Of a DNA stretch of 64,000 nucleotides, positions 20,402-31,556 are shown in pieces. The notes under the pieces are model-generated. The model did not search any database. It worked only from the letters and a program-made list of their open reading frames with translations, and was not told the origin of the DNA. How positions within the stretch are numbered: the first letter of the stretch is position 1; each line of letters opens with the position of its first letter. Made by a program: the position numbers and the translations under genes. The DNA lies in assembly GCF_007971385.1 (NCBI RefSeq), contig NZ_CP042434.1, positions 2,728,001 through 2,792,000 on the forward strand. Reading direction: 5' to 3'. The stretch comes from Arachidicoccus ginsenosidivorans (lineage in GTDB: Bacteria; Bacteroidota; Bacteroidia; Chitinophagales; Chitinophagaceae).

Positions 20402-20456
20402 TCCCCCTTTATTTACAAAATTACCCCCAAATAAGCGTAAAAATGAAGTTGTTTTG
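20402..20456 (+). promoter_or_regulatory. two-block C-rich element and TTTTG before susC2
   Basis: CCCCC (20403-20407), a 16-base spacer and CCCCC (20424-20428), then 23 bases to TTTTG (20452-20456). It is the most regular of the three copies in the window. The start codon follows 53 bases after TTTTG. A clear -7 box is not visible. Confidence 0.55.
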
Positions 20457-20509
20457 AATTTTATTAATAAATGCTTAAGGATTTATAAACATTTTACAAT
20501 TGAAATCAA

Positions 20510-23500
20510 ATGAAACAAAATAGGAATGGTTCGATTTTTATTACTAGGGGATTTAACCGTAAATGGCCTCTTACCGTATTATGTGTTTTTAGTTTGTTGA
20601 TTTTTACTATGGTTCAATTGCATGCGCAAACCTTACAAGTTGTTCATGGTAAAGTCACAGACCAATTAGGAAGTCCACTGTCAAATGTAACAGTGACAGC
20701 GCAAAAGGGTAAGTCAGGAGATATTACAGATAGCTCAGGACGTTTTTCCTTTAAAGCTGCCCTGGGGATAGTCTTGTATTTTCCCTTATTGGATTTGAAT
20801 CTCAAACGTTTGCGGTAACCGAAGACTTGATTCGTGTTCAGTTACACCAAAGTACGATAACTTCTATGAACGATGTGGTCGTCGTGGGTTACGGTACACA
20901 AAAGAGGGTGGATCTAACCAGTGCCGTAAGTACGGTTAATATGAAAGACTTACAAAACAGGCCAGTACAAAACTTGTCGCAGGCGCTCGAAGGGTTGGTT
21001 CCAGGTTTAAATATCTCCCAGAATAATGGTTCCTTGGAGAGTTCGCCCAGTATAAATATTAGGGGAATTGGAACTATTGGTTCCTCCTCTTCCTCTCCGT
21101 TAGTGTTAATTGATGGAATGGAAGGCTCGGTAACCGCCATTAATCCTCAGGATGTTGAAAGTATATCCGTATTGAAAGACGCATCAGCCTCCGCAATATA
21201 TGGTAGCAGGGCGGCTTTTGGTGTAATTTTAATAACAACGAAAAAAGGACATAATGGGAAGACTAAAGTCAATTATAATAACAACTTTAGATCAGCAAAG
21301 CCTGTTTTATTGCCTCAACAAATGGATTCTTATACCTGGGCATTATACCTCAATGCAGCAAATGTGAATGGAGGAAGTAGCGCGGCTTTTGATTCTGCGC
21401 ATCTTGCGCGTATCAAGCAATATCAAGAAGGCACTATTACTGCTTCAGATATTCCTAATCCAAATAATCCTCAATATTGGGCAGATGGCTATGGCTCAGG
21501 TAATGCCAATGTAGATTGGTACAAAGCGATGTATAGGCCCAGTTCGTTTTCTCAAGAACATAATGTAAGTGTTAGTGGAGGAAATGAGAACACTACTTAT
21601 TATTTGTCAGGGAATTATATGGGACAGAATGGTTTAATGCAGTTTAATCAGGATTTTTACCGCAGATATGGAGGAACTGTAAAGGTCAATACAAAAGTGG
21701 GCGACTATGTAAATATTGGTTATAGTAATCGCTATCTCCATGAAAGTTATCAAAGACCTTCCGCCTTAACAAATGGATTCTATCAGGATTTGGCCAGACA
21801 AGGTTGGCCAACACTGCCATTGTATGATCCGAATGGCTTTTTATTTTCGTCACCTTCTCCGGCGCTAGCTATGGCAGAAGGGGGTAAAGATAACACGCAA
21901 ACGGATTGGGATTATCAGCAACTTCGATTAACCATTGAGCCAATTACTGGTTGGAAAATATATGCCATCGGTGACTACCGATCTAAAATTGTATTTCGTC
22001 ATTGGGATGCACAGCAACTTTATAATCATGACGTAAATGGCAACCCTTATGTTTATTCTAATAGCTCGAATGTTTATGAGTATGGTTATAAAGAAGATTA
22101 TTTCAATACTAATATATACTCTGAATATAATAAGAGCTTTAATCAAAAGCATAATTTTAAAATTATGGGCGGGTTTCAGTCTGAATCAACTAAATATAGA
22201 GACGTAAGTGTTCAGAGAAACGGCATTATTGTTCCTGCCATTTCCACAATTAATACCACTTCAGGCACGGATCCAAACGGGGTGCCCATAACCCCATCCG
22301 TAAGCGGCCAATATCAAGCCTGGTCAACAGCAGGTATTTTTGGAAGGTTGAACTATAATTACATGGAGAAATATTTATTAGAAGCCAATCTTCGATATGA
22401 TGGATCTTCCAGGTTCAGAGAGGATGATCGGTGGATGCTTTCTCCTTCATTATCAGTTGGTTGGAATGTTGCAAAAGAAGCATTTTGGGCTCCTTTAAAT
22501 AAAGCGCTAAGTACTTTTAAGATTAGGGCATCTTATGGTCAGCTGGGTAATGAAAATACAAACAATTGGTATCCAACCTATGTTACCATGCCAATTAGCA
22601 CGGCTAGTGGCTCATGGTTATTAAACGGAGGAAAACCTAATACAGCATCTGCCCCGGGATTGGTTAGCTCTACATTAACTTGGGAAAGTATAAAAAGTTA
22701 TGATTTAGGTCTGGATATTGGAGCACTGAATAACAGGCTTACCGGTTCCTTTGATATTTTCACGCGCAAAACTTTGAATATGGTGGGTCCCGCACCTGAA
22801 TTGCCGGTGATTTTGGGAACTGCAGTTCCAACGACTAATAATACCAACTTAAAAACTTATGGGTTTGAGGCAGAATTGAGTTGGAATGACCATTTGGAAA
22901 ATGGATTTGTTTATGGGCTTCATTTTCAATTAGCCGATAATCAGACTATTGTAACTAAGTATCCTAATCCAACATCATTATTAAGTACTTATATTCCTGG
23001 AAGAAAAGTAGGTGAGATTTGGGGTTACACTACAATCGGTATTGCTAAAACGCAAGATGAGATGGATAAACATTTGGCTACCCTGGATGGTGGACAAAGT
23101 TCATTGGGATCAAATTGGGCAGCGGGAGACATAATGTATGCCGACTATAATCATGATGGGAAATTGAGTACAGGTGATGGAACTTCAATTAATTCCGGAG
23201 ATCTCCATGTGATTGGTAATAGCACTCCACGCTATACATTTGGATTTTCTGCAAATGCCAGTTGGAAAGGATTTGATTTTAATATGCTTTTCCAAGGTGT
23301 AATGAAAAGAGATTACTGGCAGGGAAGCCCGTTTTTCTGGGGAGCAACTGGCGCCGGTCAATGGTGGGCTGCAGGCTTTGTACAACATGAAGATTATTTC
23401 AGGGCAGATCCTAATGACCCGATGGGGCAGAATTTAGATTCCTATTATCCACGTCCATTATTCTCGAATAAAAACTTACAGGTTCAAACAAAATATTTGC

Positions 23501-23733
23501 AAAGTGCAGCCTATATCCGATTAAAGAATCTGCAGATTGGCTATACCCTTCCTGCATTATTAGTGAAGAAATGGGGCATTTCTAATGTGCGTTTTTACGT
23601 GACAGGAGAAAATCTTTGGACGGGGACAAAAATGGCTAAAATGTTTGACCCAGAAACCGTAGATGGAGGTTCAGGCGGTGACGTATATCCTTTGCAAAAA
23701 ACAATTTCTGGCGGGGTAAGTTTATCTTTCTAA
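20510..23733 (+). CDS. SusC-like TonB-dependent transporter 2 (one frameshift)
   Basis: Second outer-membrane oligosaccharide transporter of the locus. The N-terminus has a long basic signal region (to about QLHAQ), then the carboxypeptidase-regulatory-like domain (VVHGKVTDQLGSPLSNVTV). The TonB-box region is MNDVVVVGYGTQKRVDLTSAVSTV, the plug contains LKDASASAIYGSRAAFGVILITTKKG, and the barrel ends in ISGGVSLSF. The frame breaks inside the first domain at CCCTGGGG (20760-20767); one extra base gives a continuous GDSLVFSLIGFESQTFAV. With it, the protein has about 1,075 residues, normal length. It is distinct in sequence from SusC1, so the two pairs probably take up different oligosaccharides, for example arabinan and galactan fragments; that split is inference. 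Confidence 0.93.
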
Positions 23734-23799
23734 AAAATAAGTAAGGCACAATAAGAAAACATAATATTTGATTTTCTGCGCGCATAAAAATTAAGATCA

Positions 23800-25803
23800 A
23801 TGAAAAAACTTTTTAAAAATAGTAACTGGGTTGTATTTGCAGCCATGGTTTCTGTAATCGTATCAATTTCCTCCTGTAAAAAATTTTTGGATAAAGCACC
23901 GTTGTCCAATATTACGCCACAGGATTATCTAAATGATGAATCTCAGTTACAGGCATATGTTCTTGGACAATATCCAAATATTTTACCCGGGCATTCACAG
24001 TGGACTTTCGGCACATTTGGTACAGATGCCAACACTGATAATATGGCTGGAATGTCCATGGATAATAAGTATGCTCCAGGTTTATGGCTTGTGGGCGCAA
24101 CTGGGGGCGATTGGGATTTTGGTTCTATTTATCCTTTAAATTATTTTTTGGAAACAGTCCTGCCTAAATGGAAGGCTGGAACTATCTCAGGGGACGAAAG
24201 CAGTATAAAGCAAGACATTGGAGAAATTTATTTTTTAAGGGCTTATGTATATTTTACAAAATTGCAGGCATTAGGAGATTTTCCAATTGTAAGAAATACA
24301 TTACCCGATGATAAAGAAATTCTTACCCAGGAAAGTAAACGCATGCCATCAACAGAAGTTGCAAGGTTTATACTCTCAGATTTGGATTCTGCTTCTTTGT
24401 TAATGGGTGTTGAATCGCCTGACGGAGGTTCCAAAAATAGACTTTCTAAATATTGTGCAGAATTGTTTAAGTCCAGGGTGGCGCTTTATGAAGGAACATG
24501 GCTTAAATATTTTAAGGGAACAGCTTTTGTGCCTAATGGTCCTAATTGGCCTGGCGCAGCAAAAGATTATAATGCTAATTATCAATTCCCTTCTGGAAGT
24601 ATAGATGGTGAAATCCAGTATTTTCTTCAACAAGCGATGAGTTCTGCAAAGATAGTAGCTGATGCGGTTCCTATTGTCAGCAATACTGGTATAATTCAAT
24701 CTCCCAATAATGAAAATCCATATTTCAGTATGTTTGGTGCTGTGGACATGTCTGGTTATAGTGAAGTGCTACTTTGGCGCCAATATAGCAAGGCACTTGG
24801 GTTAACCCATAATGTTCAAGTGTACGAGGAATTAGGGAATGATGGTGTTGGTACGACTAGAAGTATGGTAGAAAGTTTTTTAATGGCCAACGGGTTACCC
24901 ATTTATGCAGCTGGAAGTGGTTATGAGGGCGATGATTCAATTGAGTCCTTGAAAGCTAATAGGGATGACAGGTTGCAATTGTTTTTAAAAGAACCCGGAG
25001 ATACTAATGTTCTATTGAATGCTTCGATGGGTGATCATGCTACTGTAATCGAGCCTATACCACAAATATGGTCTTCAAATGCAGAACAGAAGTATACGAC
25101 TGGATATGCTATCAGAAAGGGTTTAAATTATGATGGTGCCCATGCAGGTAATGGTCAAGGTTATACAGGTTGTATTATTTTTAGGGCAACCGAGGCCTAT
25201 TTGAATTATATTGAAGCTTCTTATGAGAGAAATGGTAGTTTAGATGCGGATGCTATGAAATATTGGCAGGCAATAAGGAAAAGAGCCAAAGTAAGTACAG
25301 ATATAAATGCAACAATATCGGCGACCGTTATGGCCAAAGAGACGGCTGATTGGGGTGCTTATTCAGCAGGCAAGCTCGTAGGTCCAACACTGTATAATAT
25401 TCGCAGAGAACGTCGGGATGAATTGATGGCAGAAGGTTTACGATTTATGGACCTTAAGCGTTGGCGCTCCTTGGATCAACTAATTGCTAATCCGGCCCAT
25501 ATAGAAGGGTTTAAACTCTGGGGGCCAATTAAAAATTGGTATACAAGCGATCAGTTGATTTATGGTTCTTCAAATTCTAAGGCAGTCGTTTCTGACCCTT
25601 CTTTAAGCAAATATCTCAGACCTTACGAAATCCTAGCTTCCTCAACTGGTTATAATGGGGTTAGATGGACAATGGCTCATTATTTGAGCCCTATTGCCGC
25701 AGAGAATTTCATCATTACGGAAAGTACAAATGGTGATGCAAGTACTTCTCCCATCTATCAAAACCCTGGATGGCCGACAGAGGCGGGGAAAGGAGCAGAG
25801 TAA
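23800..25803 (+). CDS. SusD-like lipoprotein 2
   Basis: 667-residue surface lipoprotein with lipobox (VSISSC-KKFLDKAPLSNITPQ), partner of SusC2, 66 bases downstream. SusD landmarks: IYFLRAYVYFTKLQALGDFPIV in the TPR-like helices, YLNYIEASYERNG, then IRRERRDELMAEGLRFMDLKRWRSLDQL and YLSPIAAENFIITES near the end. It binds glycan at the surface and closes over the transporter. It is somewhat longer than SusD1, with a long middle insert. A terminator-like hairpin follows at 25836, so GH30 and GH2 behind it are probably transcribed separately or by read-through. Confidence 0.94.
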   Translation: MKKLFKNSNWVVFAAMVSVIVSISSCKKFLDKAPLSNITPQDYLNDESQLQAYVLGQYPNILPGHSQWTFGTFGTDANTDNMAGMSMDNKYAPGLWLVGATGGDWDFGSIYPLNYFLETVLPKWKAGTISGDESSIKQDIGEIYFLRAYVYFTKLQALGDFPIVRNTLPDDKEILTQESKRMPSTEVARFILSDLDSASLLMGVESPDGGSKNRLSKYCAELFKSRVALYEGTWLKYFKGTAFVPNGPNWPGAAKDYNANYQFPSGSIDGEIQYFLQQAMSSAKIVADAVPIVSNTGIIQSPNNENPYFSMFGAVDMSGYSEVLLWRQYSKALGLTHNVQVYEELGNDGVGTTRSMVESFLMANGLPIYAAGSGYEGDDSIESLKANRDDRLQLFLKEPGDTNVLLNASMGDHATVIEPIPQIWSSNAEQKYTTGYAIRKGLNYDGAHAGNGQGYTGCIIFRATEAYLNYIEASYERNGSLDADAMKYWQAIRKRAKVSTDINATISATVMAKETADWGAYSAGKLVGPTLYNIRRERRDELMAEGLRFMDLKRWRSLDQLIANPAHIEGFKLWGPIKNWYTSDQLIYGSSNSKAVVSDPSLSKYLRPYEILASSTGYNGVRWTMAHYLSPIAAENFIITESTNGDASTSPIYQNPGWPTEAGKGAE

Positions 25804-25835
25804 CCCATAGTTTAATTTTTATATTTATATCATTT

Positions 25836-25890
25836 ATTACCTTATAGTATTTTCTCGACCCATGTGATTGAATATTATAAGGTAATTTTA
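25836..25890 (+). terminator. terminator-like hairpin after susD2
   Basis: Arms 25836-25851 and 25871-25886 pair over 16 positions with one G-T wobble and a 19-base loop, followed by TTTTA. AT-rich but long; ends the susC2-susD2 unit. The rest of the gap to 26000 shows no clear promoter. Confidence 0.65.
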
Positions 25891-26000
25891 CATTGGGCGA
25901 TAAATAATGGATTTGAGGGTTGAGTTCATCGGTTTTGACTGCTTTGGGCTGGATTTGGATAATGAGCCTATTTATGGCTTTTAAAATTATCAATAGAAAG

Positions 26001-27597
26001 ATGCGATATTTCATTACAAAAAAATGTTTTCTGGTGTAGCCACATTGTTTGTTAGCCTGACAATATTGTCTGTCACAGTTTTGGCAAAACCTATTGCCAA
26101 AACCGTGACAGACAGCACAGGTGATATAGTTCATTTACAGCTCATTGGTGACCAAACTTTCCAGGTGATGGATAATTTTGGTGCCAGCGATGCTTGGGCA
26201 TGTCAATATGTGGGTCTGTGGGATGAAAAAGTAAAAAGTAAGATTGCTGATTTATTATTCAGCCAAAGATTAGACCAGGACGGAAGCCCAATGGGGATTG
26301 GTTTGTCCGCGTGGCGATTTAATATTGGTGCAGGCAGCACTGAGCAAGGGAATAAAAGTGGTATTAAAGACCCATGGCGTAGAGCCGAGAGTTTTCTTAA
26401 CGGGGATGGGAGCTATGATTTTTCAAAAGCGGCGGGACAACGCTGGTTTCTGAAGGCTGCCCATCGTAGAGGCGTTAAAGACTTTATTGGCTTTTGTAAT
26501 AGTGCTCCTTATCAGTTGACGACCAATCATCTGACCTATGCGACTAAAGGCAAAACCAACTTGATGAGTGATAAATACAATGATTTTGCTGCTTACCTTA
26601 TAAAAGTAATAGAAGGTGTAAAGAAAAGCGCAGGTGTGTTGCTTAATTATATTAGCCCCGTTAACGAACCGCAATGGGATTGGAGTGATGGGGGCAGGAG
26701 GGCAGTCCTTATAGAAATAATGAAATAGTGGAACTTGGCCGTACCATTAATAAACAATTGGAAGCAGCTCATTTACCAACGAAATTATCTATTGCTGAGG
26801 CCGGAGAAATTGACTATTTATATTCCAATGGTAATAAGCCCGAAAGAGGAAGCCAGATTCAACAGTTTTTTATGCCAGATGGTGCAAATAGTGTACTTGG
26901 ACTTAGTCATATGTCTCATAGCGTATCTGCACATAGTTATTTTACGACGGCTCCAATGATAAAAGGGATGGCAGAAAGAGAAAAGATAAGGACAGCCATA
27001 AATACTGCAAAAGTCGCATCTGGCAAAAAGGATCTGGGTTATTGGATGAGTGAGTATTGCATTTTAGGAGACAATCATGGAGAAATTAACGGTAACCACA
27101 GAGATCTTGGGATGACCTCGGCACTGTATTTAGCAAAAGTTGTGTTTATGGATCTTTGTTATGCAGATGCCAGTGCCTGGCATTGGTGGTTGGCTCTTTC
27201 TGCTTATGATTACAAAGACGGCTTGATCTATGTGGATAAGACATATAGTACTGGAAAATATTATGAAAGTAAAATGCTCTGGGCATTGGGGAATTACAGC
27301 AGATTTATTCGTCCTGGATATATCCGTATAGGTACTCATATATCAAATGGCGAACCTAATGATTCCAGCTTGCTTATAAGCGCATTTAAAGACCAAAAAA
27401 GCCAGAAGGTGGTTATAGTCGCAGTGAATAATACCCATACGGTAAAAAAGCTTCAATTGCAGAATAGGCGACTCATTTTAAAAGATAAATACGTTACCTC
27501 AGATCGGTTTAATCTACAACATTTTAATCTGGCAAGTGGACAGGAAGTCGCGCTTCAGCCAGCCTCCGTTACGACTTTAACAGGGATTTTAAGGTAG
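26001..27597 (+). CDS. GH30 beta-galactanase-like glycosidase (two frameshifts)
   Basis: Secreted GH30 enzyme, most like endo-beta-1,6-galactanases (GLSAWRFNIGAGSTEQ and the DNFGASDAWACQYVGLWD opening). The acid/base Glu lies in LNYISPVNEPQWDW and the nucleophile Glu in GYWMSEYCIL. I start at ATG 26001: one more A in the run 26018-26024 joins MRYFITKK to MFSGVATLFVSLTILSVTVLA, giving a signal peptide with a basic start; without it the first ATG is 26024 and the n-region has no charge. A second break at G-run 26690-26694 is healed by one G (SDGGQEGSPYRNNEIVELG). It would cut the beta-1,6-galactan side chains of arabinogalactan. An almost perfect hairpin overlaps the signal-peptide codons (26067-26114). 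Confidence 0.87.
26067..26114. repeat. near-perfect 21-bp inverted repeat inside GH30 signal-peptide codons
   Basis: Arms 26067-26087 and 26094-26114 are complementary at 20 of 21 positions (one A-C mismatch, 26077 with 26104) with a 6-base loop. It encodes the end of the signal peptide and the first mature residues (VTVLAKPIAKTVTD). There is no T-run behind it, so it is not a standard terminator. Confidence 0.85.
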
Positions 27598-27628
27598 CTA
27601 ATTGCACTAACAGATAAATTTAATCAAG

Positions 27629-30192
27629 ATGACTCAACAAAGGTGTTTTTCGGAAGGAAAGATTGGATTAGCAAAGGGTTATAAAAATTACAGGCTAAAA
27701 TTGTTTTGTACGTTTTTTGCTTGTCTTTTGGTGATGTCTGTTTTTGCTCAATTGCCTGAAGGGGCCAAATTGTTTAATGATGGTTGGTCTTTTCATAAAG
27801 GAGATCTGGATAGTGCCAATGGTGCCGTTACTATAAAAGCCGGGGATTGGCAGCCAGTTGATTTACCGCACGACTGGAGCATCCTTGCTCCATTTTCGCA
27901 AAAATGGGCCAGTGCGACCGGTTATCTTCCTGGCGGTATTGGTTGGTATAAAAAAGCCTTTAATTTAAATAAGCAATACCCAGACGGTAAATATTTTATT
28001 TATTTTGGGGGTATTTATAAGCATAGCAAGGTTTGGCTAAATGGGCATCTGTTGGGTAGGCGTCCTAACGGATTTGTTTCTTTTTTCTATGAGCTGACAC
28101 CTTATTTAAAAATAGTGGGTCTAATGAACTTTTGGTAAAGGTAGACCACTCGGCTTTTGCAGATTCCAGATGGTATACAGGATCGGGGATTTACCGCAAT
28201 GTCTATCTGGTAAAAACCCCTAATGTTTATATACCAATTTGGGGTGTTCACGTTGAAACAAAGGCTGTGGCAGGTGATCAGGCAATCTTAAAAGTGAATA
28301 CAGATATTGTAGATAATTTTAAGCAATTAACAAACGTATCAGCAAAAAATGAACGTACAAATACACCTAATTTGCGTATTGCATACAAATTATTGGATAG
28401 TGCTGGCAAAGTAATAACAGAAACTTCAAAAAGTGTTTCAGATATTTCGGCAGCAAACCGAAGCGCATCAATCACTGATAGTTTGATCGTTAGGCGTCCA
28501 ATGCTTTGGTCGGTTGAACACCCTTATTTATACACCTTGATCACCAGCTTAATTGTAAATGGCCATGAGCAGGAGTACTTTAAAACCGCTGTAGGTATAC
28601 GTACTGTTCGTTTTGATTCTGATAAAGGTTTTTTCTTAAATGGAGAAAATCTAAAATTAAAAGGTGTCTGCCTTCATGATGATGCGGGTAGTTTTGGAAC
28701 GGCAGTACCGATGGCTGTTTGGCAAGAAAGACTGGAACTATTAAAGCAAGTAGGCTGTAATGCAATAAGGATGACGCACAACCCTCATTCGACACGCTTA
28801 TATGATTTATGCGACAAGTTAGGGTTTTTAGTGATTGATGAAGCCTTTGATGAGTGGGAATTAGGAAAACATAAATGGATTGCTGGCTGGAATAAAGGGA
28901 CGCCCGGAACTGATGGGTATCATTCAGATTTTAAACAGTGGTGGAGACAGGACCTGACGGATATGATTCAAAGAGATCGAAATCATCCTTCAATTATAAT
29001 GTGGAGCATCGGTAATGAAATTGATTATCCAAACGATCCTTATTCTAATCCAGTTTTAAATGAAGGCCATTATCCGCAGATTTATGGATCCGGTTATATG
29101 AAGGGGCACCCCTCTGCTGAAGCCTTGGGAAGGATCTCCAAGCAATTATCTACGCTTACGCATTCACTGGATCCGTCAAGGCCCGTCACTGCCGGATTGG
29201 CTGCTGTTATGGTCAGCGATAAAGTAGGTTACACAGATGTGCTTGATGTGGCAGGGTATAATTATCAGGAATATCGATATGAGAAGGATCACGATAGTTA
29301 TCCAAAAAGAATTATTTATGGCAGCGAGAATGGTCATGGGTACGCTGCCTGGCAGGCAGTATCGCAGCATCCTTTTGTTATGGGGCAGTTTTTATGGACT
29401 GGCATTGATTATTTGGGTGAAGCGGGCAGGTGGCCAGATCATGGCAATGAGGCAGGCCTGATTAATATGGCGGGGTATAAAAAACCGGAATTTTATTTCA
29501 GGCAGTCCATTTGGTCTAAACAACCTATGGTTTATTTAGGCACTTCAAGGATCCAGCGGCGTAATGGCCGCCATATAGATTTAAAGAACAGCAGACATTC
29601 TATGGCCCGTCCTGATTGGAATTATAAGGAAGGAGATTCGGTCAATGTATATTGTTATACAAATTGCGATAGAGCGACCTTGTATTTGAATGGTGTTTCA
29701 CTTGGCAGTAAAGGGCAAACTGATTCAACGCATGTAATTGTCTGGCAAGTGCCTTATCAGAAAGGTACTTTGGCTGTAAAGGCAGGTAGCAGTAATGGTC
29801 AGATATTAACAGATAGCCTTGTTAGCTATGGCCAGCCCGATCATATTGATATTAAATCCCATGCGTTGGTCTTGCAAAATGGTGAACCACAATATTATGC
29901 CTTGGATATTAATATTGTGGATAATGCTGGTAATACCGTTCAATCTGACCATTCACTGCTTAAGGTAGAAGTGGGGAATAACTGCAAGCTGGTTGGTCTA
30001 GAAAATGGCAATGTCAGAGATAGCCTACAATACGGTGCAAATGTCCGGTCGGTCTACCTTGGCAGGCTCAGGGCTTATATTGCCTGTGAGCCTGGCAAAA
30101 AAGAATTTGAAGTGCCCATCAAAATACAACAAGTAGCGCCAGGCGGAGGGCTAAAATCAGTGAAGTATTTATTGAGAGGTGGCCATAATTAA
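27629..30192 (+). CDS. GH2 beta-galactosidase-family enzyme 2 (one frameshift)
   Basis: About 855-residue secreted glycosidase, last gene of the PUL. Signal peptide to about MSVFAQ, jelly-roll domain (DGWSFHKGD, VDLPHDWSIL, GWYKKAFNL, HSKVWLNGHLLGRRPNG), Ig-like domain, TIM barrel with NAIRMTHNPHS, acid/base Glu in MWSIGNEIDY and nucleophile Glu in IIYGSENGHG. C-terminal Ig-like domains contain ATLYLNGVSLGSKG and end with PGGGLKSVKYLLRGGHN. The break at the A-run 28108-28112 is healed by one A (YLKNSGSNELLVKVDHS). It resembles beta-galactosidases of arabinogalactan and galactan loci and differs clearly from GH2 number 1, so the two may act on different linkages. It follows GH30 by 31 bases. 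Confidence 0.9.
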
Positions 30193-30451
30193 ACAATAAG
30201 TATTGTCATAATTGATATTTTATTAATTGCGATGGAAGCTTTTTTGAGCGGTGTACTGAATTGTTATCTAATTGAAAGATCATGATGAATCCGAAACGAG
30301 TGTCAGGTTATAATTCGATAAGAGTCCAGTAAATTAAATTATTAGCATGCACTTTCAACTTAAGCTTTACAAAAAAATAAGTTTTAATACAGAAGCACTA
30401 CGGTTTTCCAAAACACAGAACTACATATTAATAAATAACTGAGAATACATG

Positions 30452-30505
30452 ATAATACAATATCTGCTATTATTATTTGAATAATAATAACAGATATTGT
30501 ATTAT
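30452..30505. terminator. very long AT-rich hairpin between convergent units
   Basis: Arms 30452-30477 and 30480-30505 pair over 26 positions with one C-A mismatch (30467 with 30490) and a 2-base centre. It lies between the 3' ends of the last PUL gene (30192, +) and the binding-protein gene (30549, -), so it can stop transcription from both sides, although a clear U-tract is lacking. The rest of the 30193-30548 gap is AT-rich and shows no gene. Confidence 0.7.
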
Positions 30506-30548
30506 AAATACATATATAAAATTACGGTTGTGACTTGGTTTTTATTGC

Positions 30549-31487
30549 TTACTTGTCATTTTCAAAACCGTAAAAGGCATAGATATCCTTTGCCGTTTTG
30601 CTGGCTAGGAAATCCCTGAATCTTTTAGCGGCCTTAGGGTGGGGCGCATTTTTAAGGATCCCTGCCACATAGGAGGCAGTAACATTCTGACTATCGGAAA
30701 TAGAGATCATGGTTACCGGATGACCAAGCATTTCATGATATAAGGCTTCACTTTGCCATACGGGTCCCGCGTCCGAGTATCCTTCCATAATATTGATGGG
30801 CGTTTCTCGGTGATGGATTTTGGTAAGTATGGTTGTTCCGGCCTTTACTTTTTGAACCATAATTTTATTTTTAAGCGCCGGCCCTCCTGCTAATTCGTAA
30901 GCAGTTTGAATTTGACCGGCAATGCCTTCCCAGGCAGGATTGGGCATACTGACCCGGATGTTTTCCCGGCCAAGGTCGGTAAGACTTTGGATATGATGGG
31001 GGTTGTTTTTGGCGACCATAATAGCCAATCTGTTATGTGTATAGGTTACCGTATCCTTAAGGTAGGCCATTTCCTGGCTAATACGCTTTCGACCTGCAGT
31101 ATACACATCTGGTTTTTGTGTGATTCTTAGATTGCCAATCGTTATGGTTCCGCCCCTGATTGACTGCGCTAATATACCAGGAGGCAATGTCTCGATAAAT
31201 ATTCTTTTATAGACTGGATATTGCTGCTTGAATGCTTTAACCAGACTATCAATACACATATACTGATTGCCTGCGAAGAAAACCACTAGTTGCGGATCAT
31301 TGATGTCACCGTATAGGTCAGGCACGTTGTCGATTCCAGCAATCGTAAACAACACGCTGCTTTTAGGCGGTGTGTTCCAGGGCGGATCAAAATCATGATT
31401 GATTTCATGGTTTTTATTTGCCTGGTGTTGGGCAAAACAGGTTATAGCACTCCCTAATAAAAAGAGTGTGCAAATTACTTTTTTCAT
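30549..31487 (-). CDS. periplasmic ModA-like substrate-binding protein (orphan)
   Basis: 312-residue periplasmic binding protein of the molybdate/tungstate/sulfate type (type 2 fold), with signal peptide MKKVICTLFLLGSAITCFAQ. The first lobe contains LVVFFAGNQYMCIDSLVKAFKQQYP and GGTITIGNLRI; the hinge and second lobe contain YTHNRLAIMVAKNNPHHIQSLTDLGRENIRVSMPNP and INIMEGYSDAGPVW; the end AKRFRDFLASKTAKDIYAFYGF is typical of ModA-like proteins. No permease or ATPase lies nearby; instead it sits 69 bases downstream of a DsrE-like gene and a TsdA-like cytochrome in one apparent operon. The ligand is therefore more likely an oxyanion linked to that redox chemistry, or a sensory role; this is inference. 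Confidence 0.75.
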   Translation of the reverse strand: MKKVICTLFLLGSAITCFAQHQANKNHEINHDFDPPWNTPPKSSVLFTIAGIDNVPDLYGDINDPQLVVFFAGNQYMCIDSLVKAFKQQYPVYKRIFIETLPPGILAQSIRGGTITIGNLRITQKPDVYTAGRKRISQEMAYLKDTVTYTHNRLAIMVAKNNPHHIQSLTDLGRENIRVSMPNPAWEGIAGQIQTAYELAGGPALKNKIMVQKVKAGTTILTKIHHRETPINIMEGYSDAGPVWQSEALYHEMLGHPVTMISISDSQNVTASYVAGILKNAPHPKAAKRFRDFLASKTAKDIYAFYGFENDK

Positions 31488-31556
31488 CGTAAATTATTTG
31501 TTGAGGTTTGTTTTTATAAAATTGAGCTGTTTTGAATTGTGTTAGATTGAATTGAA

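Noticed and set aside
28132..30192. Independent GH2 gene starting at 28132
   Set aside because: It would lack the first part of the sugar-binding domain and any signal peptide; the preceding frame supplies both after one A is added.
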